NCBI RefSeq assembly: GCF_021462225.1
Contig: NC_061802.1
Location: 6,033,859 to 6,097,858 of the forward strand
Origin: Girardinichthys multiradiatus
Lineage: Eukaryota; Chordata; Actinopteri; Cyprinodontiformes; Goodeidae
Direction of reading: 5' to 3'
DNA: 64,000 nt
The notes beneath the pieces were generated by a model. The model saw nothing but the letters and a program-made list of their open reading frames with translations. It searched no databases and was not told the DNA's origin. Below are positions 1 to 12,100 of the stretch, piece after piece (position 1 is the stretch's first letter; every line of letters starts with the position of its first letter). The position numbers and the translations under genes were made by a program.

Positions 1-78
1 ATTCCAAAATCACCTTTTACAATTTGTCATCTCTGATAAGAACATTTTAACTTATTAACACATTTATTGACCTCTTAC

Positions 79-198
79 CTTTTTCATGAGGTTCTCAGGT
101 GGAACATCCCTGCGACCAAGCGAGTAGGGAGCCCACTGGTTGCTCCCTGTGACTCCCTCCTGGTCATTATCGAGCATTGCAGCCTGCTGAGAAGGTGT
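79..198 (-). CDS. lrrc7: lrrc7 exon 26 (last coding exon in the window)
   Basis: 120 nt, 40 codons, phase 0-0, encoding [20 protein letters not shown] and [20 protein letters not shown]. The acceptor is CTCTCAG and the donor AAG|GTAAGA. The remaining C-terminal exons with the PDZ domain must lie left of position 1. Confidence 0.95.
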
Positions 199-3100
199 CT
201 GAGAGATAAAGAGAGACAGAGAAATATTGAAAGGACTCACTACAGTTATCTTCCTAAATTTCAATTGGTGAGATATACTCTTTCAACAGAAACAGGGCTG
301 TAAGAAGATATTTTTTACATGGAATCAGTTCATTACCAAAACAGGTATGTCAACATGGAAGCAAGACTTGGCACATCTGACTAAAATCATACTGACAGTT
401 TTTTTCACTACTCTGTTGGAACAAATATTTTATTTATTTTATAAATTGCCTAAAAACAAGATTTTAACCAAAGTCCTTCCATGCAACGTTTTAGGAATTT
501 GTGATTCTTTCATTGCCACTTAGATGCTAGGTCCACAGAAGCCATCATTTCTTGGTAAGAAGATGTTTCAGAAAGTACTTTTTTATGGAGAGTTGATCTG
601 TCTTTAAAACTTATGTTAACTTGAATCTTAGGTCATTTTGTCACAGATAGACAGTTCAAAGTATATTTTGTTAGAGGGACTGGGTGACCACAAGGGACCA
701 CCTCCTAAACTGGCTTGCAGCAATGTAATGCTAATGTGTGTTTGTGTGATTAATTTGTATTCTCCGTAGTTTTTTCTTCCTTGATTGACGTGCTAAGATT
801 TTTCATCACCTGTTAGACATATTATAGGACACTCATATAATCCCTGTTTAAAAAATATTAATAGTCAGGTGGTAATTCTGTGAAGTATTATAACTGTTTT
901 AAATCTTTGGATAACAAATGTAAGTTTAACAATATCATAAATGCCAAAACACATGAAAAGAACGCTTCATGTGGCTAAAATGACCAAAGGCTGCAGCTTC
1001 CTCTAACTTTCTGTTATACGTATGCAATAAATGTAACCAGGGTTTTAGTGATCTCATCGGGATACTCACGGTGGTGGCAGATGGAGGAGGAGGTAGTGGC
1101 AGCCAGCGGCCAGCAGGGGGCTCATGCCTAGTTTTATTGTAAAGGTTAAAGTTCAAAGTGGTGCTGCGCCCCTGGCCGTGACCCCCGCCCTGATAGAGCA
1201 TGCCCAGCGTGAGCGTGTTGTGCTTTAGGAAACCACTCTGATTGGAGGAGACAACATCACACGACATGGGTGAATGGCAGGGGGAGGGGGGAAGGAAGAG
1301 GGGGTGGAGCCAACACAGCGAGCCAGCACAGCTCCACAAAAAACAAATATACAAACAACAGTAACACTGATAAAAAATCAACAACAACAGTGCAGAGTTG
1401 CTGAAAGCACAGAAAAATGTTAGCTAGTGATTGGTCAATACACACAAAACATTGTGTCATACAAGCAACAAAAAGTGGATCAGTTAAAAACCAGATATTT
1501 CTTTTTGTATATACAGGTCCTTCTCAAAATATTAGCATATTGTGATAAAGTTCATTATTTTCCGTAATGTCATGATGAAAATTTTACATTCATATATTTT
1601 AGATTCATTGCACACTAACTGAAATATTTCAGGTCTTTTATTGTCTTAATACGGATGATTTTGACATACAGCTCATGAAAACCCAAAATTCCTATCTCAC
1701 AAAATTAGCATATCATTAAAAGGGTCTCTAAACGAGCTATGAACCTAATCATCTGAATCAACAAGTTAACTCTAAACACCTGCAAAAGATTCCTGAGGCC
1801 TTTAAAACTCCCAGCCTGGTTCATCACTCAAAACCCCAATCATGGGTAAGACTGCCGACCTGACTGCTGTCCAGAAGGCCACTATTGACACCCTCAAGCA
1901 AGAGGGTAAGACACAGAAAGAAATTTCTGAACGAATAGGCTGTTCCCAGAGTGCTGTATCAAGGCACCTCAGTGGGAAGTCTGTGGGAAGGAAAAAGTGG
2001 GGCAGAAAACGCTGCACAACGAGAAGAGGTGACCAGACCCTGAGGAAGATTGTGGAGACGGGCCGATTCCAGACCTTGGGGGACCTGCGGAAGCAGTGGA
2101 CTGAGTCTGGAGTAGAAACATCCAGAGCCACCGTGCACAGGCGTGTGCAGGAAATGGGCTACAGGTGCTGCATTCCCCAGGTCAAGCCACTTTTGAACCA
2201 GAAACAGCGGCAGAAGCGCCTGACCTGGGCTACAGAGAAGCAGCACTGGACTGTTGCTCAGTGGTCCAAAGTACTTTTTTCGGATGAAAGCAAATTCTGC
2301 ATGTCATTCGGAAATCAAGGTGCCAGAGTCTGGAGGAAGACTGGGGAGAAGGAAATGCTAAAATGCCAGAAGTCCAGTGTCAAGTACCCACAGTCAGTGA
2401 TGGTCTGGGGAGCCGTGTCAGCTGCTGGTGTTGGTCCACTGTGTTTTATCAAGGGCAGGGTCAATGCAGCTAGCTATCAGGAGATTTTGGAGCACTTCAT
2501 GCTTCCATCTGCTGAAAAGCTTTATGGAGTTGAAGATTTCATTTTTCAGCACGACCTGGCACCTGCTCACAGTGCCAAAACCACTGGTAAATGGTTTACT
2601 GACCATGGTATCACTGTGCTCAATTGGCCTGCCAACTCTCCTGACCTGAACCTCATAGAGAATCTGTGGGATATTGTGAAGAGAACGTTGAGAGACTCAA
2701 GACCCAACACTCTGGATGAGCTAAAGGCCGCTATCGAAGCATCCTGGGCCTCCATAAGACCTCAGCAGTGCCACAGGCTGATTGCCTCCATGCCACGCCG
2801 CATTGAAGCAGTCATTTCTGCAAAAGGATTCCCGACCAAGTATTGAGTGCATAACTGTACATGATTATTTGAAGGTTGACATTTTTTGTATTAAAAACAC
2901 TTTTCTTTTATTGGTCGGATGAAATATGCTAATTTTGTGAGATAGGAATTTTGGGTTTTCATGAGCTGTATGCCAAAATCATCCGTATTAAGACAATAAA
3001 AGACCTGAAATATTTCAGTTAGTGTGCAATGAATCTAAAATATATGAATGTTAAATTTTCATCATGACATTATGGAAAATATTGAACTTTATCACAATAT

Positions 3101-6100
3101 GCTAATATTTTGAGAAGGACCTGTATTGTTTCTGTGACTGAATTAGAGTGATGTCTATGTTAAAGTTTTGTCTTTCCTAGATTTCCTACCTACCACATCA
3201 GATTTTAATGTCTATTGAGAAATAAGAGGAATAATAATTAGTTAGATTAAAAAAAAACAAAAAACATTTGTTTGGGCTAAGAGTTACATGAAATTAATTG
3301 ACTCGAGTTTGAGTTTTGAAGATTATAAAACTAGCCGTGGAGTCGAGGGTTAATTGGGTGATTGCTTCAGGTCTCCAGCCAACACCCCTCTAAAAGTCTT
3401 TACGATGGCCACATTTATTAAACCTGTATACAGCAAAAAAAAAAAGGGAAATGGGATTACGGTAATTTTCAAGCTTTCGGGATTTACTGACATGAATGTA
3501 AGCCTACACTCAAATTTCACACCAGGTTCTGTCATACATGCAAAATTAGGTCAATGTGGACTTGTGATGTAGCAAAAAAAATCCAGTAGTGGCAAATATT
3601 TTTTTATCAATACTAGAGCAAAAGTGGCATTTAGCAGCAGAATATTTGAGGTGATGCATTTTAACTGTGGGTTACATTTGATTTTTCATCACTAATTAAC
3701 TTTAAAGATTAGTTAGGAAGTGCAAAATTATGGCCACATAGAAGTCCTAATATTATGGGAGATTTGATTAGAAAATATAAAAATTGCATGCTTCTCTAGT
3801 TATTCGGCTGAACAAAAGACAAAAATGTTTTGCTTCTGAAATCCGAAATATTTTTAGACAACTATGACTGAGCTCAGGATTTTTCAGGTAGATGGCTGAT
3901 GAATCTACACAGAAATGTATTGCATGAATCCAGACTGTGTGTAATTAACAGTTGACTTTTTTTCACAGAATCTTAATAACGTCAGGAGGATGACCAGCAT
4001 GTAAGGAGATATGAACAATCACTGCTGTTGATATATCATTCCTAATTTTATACAATAGGAAACAATATCTCCAATAGAGCAACTTTTCTGAATGCAAAAT
4101 GATGTGGCTTTGAGTTGAATTTCATCTTTCAATGCACGTCATTATAGAATTTATGCAAAACTGTTGAACACATTGGAGATTCTGAAGTGGAAATGGTTGT
4201 GCCTTGTCAGGACCTCATATAGCACTTCTTTAATGTCACTGTCAAATATTTATATCTGGCAAGTTTGCAGGTAAAGTAACAGAAGATTGCACAACATCTA
4301 GAGACTTAAATTGTTTCAGGGAATCTGTTTAGGGTTAGTTCAGACTGTTTAAGATGACATTCTGTGAATTCAGTATTCACAGAATTCAGTATACAAACTG
4401 TATGTTAAGCTAAAGAACATAGGAGTATCAACAGTCATCAACCAACAAATTAGAAAAAAGTTGAAAGGGAATATCCTATTAAATGTTCCCTCTTTACTAA
4501 TATCTGTGTTTTAGACATATGCCAAGACCATGTAATCTCTTCAAAATATCCTCATCTTTGACAATGGCTGTGATTCAGAGGATCTTTTGTCTTTTTTCAA
4601 ACAAGTGTGAACAATTAGAAGAAATGTAAGCAATTAGCAGCAGTTTATTTTGTTAGTGAGGTTTTTCAACAACCTAAAATAAAATCGAAAAGTCTTACCA
4701 TCATTTTAGTGACTTTTCACTTGTTGGAAAAAAATAAGATAAAATGACACAGAATCAGACTGTTCAATATAATGAAGATTTTGCTGAACGGAATGTAAGG
4801 AAATGTGACATTTTAAAGCACATATCCATTGGTGAGTGTGAGGTTGATCAGGCTGACACAGCGACAGTGTGGAGTGGACACATATGCAGCCGAAAACAAA
4901 TCTTGTCAACCTTACAAAACAGACTTACATGGATACAGACAGGGAGGGCTTTTCAGTGATGTATTCATATGTACGTGTGTGTGTGTGTGTGCTATGAGCA
5001 TATGTTTTTTTAACAGTATCTGCTTTGCATAGACATACCCTGTCCAATCGTTTGGCCTCTATGTGCCTGAGAAGTTGTTGCCTCCAGTCGGCTGGCATCT
5101 TGGAAGTGATGTCCTCAGGTTTTTGCGGCACAACAGGTCTTACTTTGATGGTGTCCTCTGATGGTTTCTCAGGACAGGTTGCCAGGGTGTAGTCGGGTGG
5201 CATCTTCTCTAACAGGGCAGCCATGGTGGGGCGAGCGGACACAGGGCGGGCCTGATTTATGTCAAAATATAACAGTACAATGTGAGAGAGGCACAAAGAC
5301 TAGAGTGAAACAAAGTATTGCAGATCTTAAAATAAATGAACACGACAGGCTATGAACAGTGTACTAAAAACTGATATTTTGAGTTTCTGCCAAAAGTTAG
5401 TTGTTGGAAAAATATATATAAGTTGTCATTGTTCAGTTTAAACCACGTTTATGTTTGAAGTTCTACTCTAGCTAAGATGTTTCTTATGATTGTTTTTTAG
5501 TGTGAAAAAGGGTCTTGCAAGTCAAACTTACTTGGTTCACTTGTGTCTTATTTTACACTTGTCTATGTTTATCAGCTTTATAACTCTAACATTAGTAAAA
5601 GTAAGGCAAGAGCCATAAAAGTACCAAATAATATTTAGAGCTTGTGTCCCACTTGCTCATGCTGAAAGACACCAAATGAAATACTCTAGATGCTCATCTA
5701 ATCAGGTATGCTGTTGGACACATCTCTGAGGCTATTTTAGGAACATCTGACTTGAAACCAACCCAGAATATCCTGAAGGGTTATTTATGAACAAGGGGCT
5801 TTTTTGTAAACAAGGAAGCAGCAATGAACACTATCCTTACTATAAGGATTATTTTATTGATTAATTAATATTCATCAAGAATTATAATTTAAAATCATAA
5901 CTTAAAAAAATTAATTTCTTAACCAAAAATCATTACTTACGAATAGAAATCAGAGATGTCCTCTGGTGTTGTGATTATGGGCTCAAAGCTCTTTAATAAT
6001 TACAAATTATTAACCAAACTGCAAACGGTCACTGTTTATTCAACTGCTTCACCAAAGGTGGGAGAACTTTGACCTTGTTTTGACAGATAAATCACGCTTG

Positions 6101-9100
6101 CACGAAATAAACACAAACGCTTCTCTTAATTATATATATGAAGATTTATTGAAGCCAAATAATCCTGATATACCATTATTCTGGTCCAAAAACATTCACC
6201 TAACTAACAAGCACCGTTCTACACAAAGGGAATACCTAACAATGATAATAAAAGAAAAATATATGCGCATTTAGTGTCTATGAAGATCAAACCAGTAGTT
6301 TTATGGACAAAATGTGTAATTTGGGTTAAATGGAAAGAAGTCCTCCTGGTGCTGATGTCTCGATTGCAGCGATCATCTGATAAAACGGTGGGGCCACGCC
6401 CCTTTAGCCACAACCAGCTGACCGCCACACATTTTGACAAAGAGTAATAAACTCTGAGGCGGGAACTCAGTGGAAAATCTCCAGCAATAAAACTGGAACA
6501 AAGAGTGGTCGGGTGAGGCCCAGACCGCAGTTGCTTTGAATGAAAAACCTTTGAAAGTCTAACTTCTAACTCCTGGCTGATTTGGGATCAGCCAGACAAA
6601 ACATTAACCACACACAATTCAGCAGCAAATCAAAACACAGCTCAGCATAACATAATTCAATCAGTATTGCATGCAACAAGTTAATACCTGAGATTAACTA
6701 CTGGTGATCCTACATCACCTTAACTATGCCTCATCCTACCCAGACCTCTAAATGCACCTATCCGGTTTAATATGAAAAGAACAAAATTACTTAGACGTTG
6801 ATTTCTGCTCTCCACCGGTCGAGGATGGATCAGATCTGAAGAAAAAGGATGGGAGGGGGACCGTGATCAAATTAAAGAAAAAAAACTGTAATTTCTCATC
6901 CGTCCAGGAGGGGAAAAGATGAACCATTAGTCGACTGCATTACACAAAGAGGAAAACTCATCTCCTTGGACATAGAACCTCTGTGGCTGCGCCAGGTGTG
7001 GGCGTGGTCTTCGATCGGTGAATAAATCCTCTGATCTTCTCATATCAGACAGATTTCCAGCTTTCAAGCTCTTCCGGGAATGGCCTTGTGGAGCAAAAGT
7101 TCACCTACGAGCTTTTTTGTCTCTCCAGATATGCGCCTCCGTTGCGCTGTCCTGTGAGACAGGCGGGAAATGGCAACAAAACTCTGCATCTCAGCCGGTT
7201 TATCCTCCCAGTGACGTCAGAGCTGCGACGTCTGTTGAGCTGCGTGTGTCAAAATGTACGACCAAAATGGATGAACCCAACAGCTGATACCTCAACACAG
7301 GTAATTAAAGGCAAAAGGATCAAAAGGCTGTTGAAACCCTAAATGTTTGTGAATTCAAGACTCCAGTACCATTTGAAGTGAAACCCTAAATCCTCAAACT
7401 TGTCTTCCAAAATAGGCTATCTCTCTGCAAATGCATATGCTCAAGTGGGATCATGGATGTGACTGGAATGAAAAGAAACTAAATTCTACTATAGATGAAG
7501 AACTATGACCTATGTTGTTAAAGCTGCAGTAGATAATTTAGGCTGTTAATTTTACAAAGTTATAATTATAAAACCAGTGTACATCTTACCATTCGGTTTA
7601 AAAGCTTAGTGTTCTCTGACTATATGCGATAGAGTTGCAAAGCCTTTCTTCTCCTCTACCTGTTGCTACATACAGCCAGTCAGCTGGCTGAAGGGAAGCT
7701 ACAGTACTACACTTCTCCATCCCTGTTCAGCCCTTGATTGCAGGCTAGCTGCCCATACAGACAGCTCATTAACACCAAAATAGATAAAATACTCTGCATA
7801 CTAAGCTAAACCAAATTACTCCACAGTTTAACGTGTGTTCCCTTTATTTTGTTTTTAATCAATGAATCCAAATCTATGTATGTGGATGTGTCCATCTATC
7901 TATTTATAAATCCCTCCAACCATTTAAATTGTTTATATTTATAAGCGGGGCTGAGTTGCTGAAAACTATTTCACAAACAAATGTGTGGACATAAGAAGAT
8001 CAGCTGTATTAGATGACAGTCAATAACTTTAAAATTATGCATGTGTTTAGGAAAATGTTAATATTTGTGAAGCTGGCACATTAGCACGATCATGTCAATT
8101 TGCCAGTCTTTGCAAGGCCAATGGCTGTTACAATTGTCTTAATCAACTCTAGACAAATCCTAAATACTTTTATCTGTTTTTTTATTTATTTATTTACTAT
8201 GGAAATACATTTGAATCTAAAAAATAGACAAGGAATGAAAAATGTTTTAAAGGTTTGAAGGTACCTGATGGATCTTTATACAGCTGCCTTGTTTCTATAA
8301 CATTTTAAATCATGTGCTGCTGGATGCTGGATATACTTCTATTACAATAATGCTTTAAAGAGAGGTAGAAATCCCACAATTATCAAGGAGTCAAAATGCC
8401 ACTGATAAGCAAAAACATATTCTATGCTCAACCATTTCCATTGGGAACAACTAAAATGAAAATTATATATCATTATACTTAATGATACATAATAGTATAT
8501 AAGTTGATTAAAATACAGCTGAAAGCAAAAAATCAAAACACATTGGTTGTAAAGCAAACAGTAGCAGCTTACCTGGGATGCTCCATAGGTTTCAGTACTG
8601 TAGCTCCTAGCTGATAGGGGGCGACGCTGAGTAAGACTTTTGGTTGGATAACCAATCATGGGCTTCTTCTGCTCCTGGTAAGTTGTATAGTCATCATCAT
8701 AGCGACCATTTCTCTTGTTGTGCATCATCTGATTTTGGTTGTCAGACATGTTGGTGAGGGCAGAGTGCTCCATTGGGGAAGAGTAGCCAAGAGCCCGACT
8801 ATAATGAGGGGGGTCCGTCTGAGAGCAGGACAGGTAGGATGGTTATTAACTAAAGAATTAAGCTAATGATAAATTAATGACTTTAAAATGACAAATGAAA
8901 TTGGTATATTAACATGTATTTTTTTCTTTCTACTGAATTTTTTGTCCTCAAATAAAACACAAAAAGTTTAATTGCATTCATATTTTTATAGCGAGATGTG
9001 TTTCTTTCTGGATTCACATAAAAACATTAATGATGTATACAATAGTTTTCAAAGATATGGTTTTTTTTGGTACTCACACCTACCTGCTGCTTGTACTGAG

Positions 9101-12100
9101 CTTCCTGTAGCGCCTCCTGCTGGGCTTCATGAACTCTGCGAAACAAGGCAAGCTCAGTAGAGCTAACCAAAGAATCAGCTCTTCTTAGAAACCCTGGCCT
9201 GGAGCGCTGAGATGAGATAGTTTGCTGCTGCTGGCTGGATGGGCCATCCTGGTTGATTGGGGCTTGGGGGAATGAAAACATTTCCAGAGGTGGATATGCA
9301 CGATACCTAGGACTCACAAGCTCCTTGGGTAGCGTCTTTCCAGGCTGACTCAAGTAATCCATGGCCTTTGATGAGTGGTTTACGTAATCTGGTGTGTTGG
9401 GGAAAGGGGGAGGAATCCTGCGATCGATGGTTACCTGATAAGAGGTTAGTCAGTGAGTCAATGTAAAGGTTGTCACACAACGATTTTATAGGAGACTATA
9501 ATTTACCCCCAAAATGCTGCATTTTTAATTTGAAATTAACAGTATATTCATATTATTGCATCAGCATTTTTATTTATACAGACACAGCGATATAATTTAA
9601 AAATTATCTGACCTGGGGGTTGTAGTTCTGGTCAAAATGATAGGCCTTGTGAGGAATGGCAGGTTTTAGATTTTGTCCAGACTGATTCTGGTTGCCACTT
9701 CCGTGTCCTGGGAAGCCCAGCTCATCATCTAACATGGGGGCAGACTGAGACCGTGACATGCTGGTGTGCTCCATGGAACCAGGGAGCTCTGAACGGTCCA
9801 AACTAGTCTGCTGTTCAATGGATGAACTATAGCTTTCCATAGGAATACTGTGAAGAAAGATGAACAACTGGAGCCACAATACATGAGAACATCAAAACAT
9901 GCACCATGAAATCATCTGGGGAACCTAATATAATGATGGCAGGAACTTCAATAATCCAAATTTTTTCTGATCAGTGAATGTATCACACATAAAAGGTTGC
10001 ACAAACCACCACGTTCTATCGTGTGAGTGGTTGTTTCTGCAGAAAGAGCACTCAAATTTAGCTACTTTCAATATTATTTCGAAACAAAAAGACAACACTG
10101 ACTATTGTGCTGCTCTCCCTCACACACACACAAATGATGGAAAGTTGCCTTCACTCAGAATAATGTTATAATATTCTATCAATTACAGTTTATGGCAGGA
10201 AGGACAAAAAACATTTTCTATGCTGTTAATTATAGTTGCTGGGGAGAAATCAGAATTGGCTGAGAATGTTTTTAGTAGGTCAAAGCTTGAAATTGACTAC
10301 AAATCCCTGATTGTGGCCTCTCTAGCAGTCACACTTGACTTACTGACCAAATATGCATTCTAAATTTACCTGTAGACTTTGTAGGAGCCGATGTCAATCT
10401 CGTCTATGCTCTGGGATTTCTTAAACTTGGATCTCGTCTCCTTCATCATGGGGGAAAGCCGGTCAGAGCTTTTACTCATCACCACTGTTACCTTGTTTCC
10501 CCCACCGACGCTGAGCTGATCCTTCCTGATCTGCTCTCCCTGACTGTTGTGATATGTCCAGCTTCCAGGCAAAGGTCCTGAGCCCTGTTCCAGTCTTGAA
10601 ATGAAAAAAAAAACAGGGAATCATGACAATGACGATGCCAATAAAAACAGAAAAAAGCAGGCAAGGTCCTTGTGTTTATATTGTCTGTGTCAACAGTCAT
10701 TGTGTCTGAGTAGCTGTTGTGAGTAGCTTTTGATGTCCTGTAAACGTTGTAAGACAAATGTTATGTAGACATTGTTTTAATTCCAGTAGCTAATTTCCAG
10801 TCTCTCACCTTGAGTCAATGTCTTTGCGGTCAGGGTTGGGGCTTGAGGTGGGTGTCAGGTCCAGCTTTGAGGGGAAAGCTGTTCTGTCCTCCAATGGGCT
10901 GGGGGTCCTGGTCCAATTCTGCCAGGGGTTCTGGGAAGGAGGTCCAGAGGATTGTGGGTCATTATCCGGGGTGCAGCGTTGGTTACTGTGATAGGGGAGT
11001 GTCTGGGTATCCAGCTCCAAAGGGACTCCTACAATTCGATCTTGCCTGAGGAGGGGCCGGCGGCCATGTGCCGACTGGCTGCGGGGTTTGGAGCCCAGCG
11101 GGGGATTACCCTGACTTGTATTGGAGGGAGGGTCCATAGGAGACTCCTCAGCATCAAAACCTGTGTTGTCGTAGTGTGGAGCCTCAGACCAATCAAAAGG
11201 CTCGCTAAGCGGACGCCGATCTCCCCGTTGCTGCAAGGTACCTGATGGAGGAGTTTCTCTCTGAGACAGCAGGGGCTTGGAATCAATAGGCTTTGGGAAT
11301 GACTGGGCAAGTCTACAAAAACAAAACATTAGGAGTTAATAAAAAAGAGAACAATAATAAACTGAACTGGATTATGCTACAGTGCCATGGCACATTAACA
11401 TGTGTTGCGCAAATCCAACCCGCAGGCATTGGGAAGCAGAACAACTCCATCTCTGTGATGTTCCTCCTAAACATCAACTGGGCAGAGTACAATGTTTGCA
11501 GTAATTATGTTTCTAAGAGGATGAATGCCAAATACAAGTGCCTTCAAACTCCCTCACTGTCATTTGCAGTTTACAAATATGTTTTACAAGGATGCAGACA
11601 AAAAGATAAAAAACTCTGTACAGACTGAGATCTGAACCGCACTCCAGGCCATGAAAAATAACAACTATAATGTTGACAAAAATTGCATCGCCTGCTCAGA
11701 GTTAAAGAAGGATGGAAGGAATGAGTCTAAGAGGAAGTATGTTTCTAATGAAGGAGCTTTTCAAATACAGTTTCTCTCAAGGCCAAGCTGTCAAAGAGAA
11801 GCAGAAAAAACTCAATAATGAAGGACCAATTTACTTCCAGACTACGAACAAAGTCTTGTTAAAGGCAACATTTGAGAACATTTTGTATTTTTCAGGGATC
11901 CTAAACATTTTTTATCTGTATATATGTAAGTTTGCAGACTGAAACTAGCGGAGTATTCAGTCCTGCATATAAATATAAAAGTTGTACATGGATTTACTGG
12001 AGATAACTAACGAGGCCAAAGTTTGAACACAAAACATCAAGGATGGATGGATGGACTGATATTTAATAAAAACAATTTTTAAAGGTCTTTAAAAAACTTT

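Larger units (their letters stand above)
1514..3123 (+). mobile_element. Intact Tc1-like (DD34E) transposon with ~200-bp terminal inverted repeats
   Basis: A 1610-bp element in lrrc7 intron 24. Its ends read CAGGTCCTTCTC and GAGAAGGACCTG, flanked by TA duplications at 1512-1513 and 3124-3125. The terminal inverted repeats extend about 200 bp inward (1514 to about 1714, about 2925 to 3123) with only a few mismatches. The central transposase frame is open. Long inverted repeats with a single transposase gene fit the Tc1 group; the opposite orientation to lrrc7 means it would be read against the host gene. It looks recent, but activity cannot be judged from sequence alone. Confidence 0.95.

Noticed and set aside
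935..1460. Minus-strand ORFs of 150 and 67 codons around lrrc7 exon 25
   Set aside because: Only 1070-1237 of the longer ORF is real exon with splice sites; the rest reads into intron sequence, and the 67-codon ORF is intronic chance.
1802..2755. ORFs antisense to or out of frame with the 1842-2846 transposase
   Set aside because: Shadows of the transposase frame; no independent motifs.
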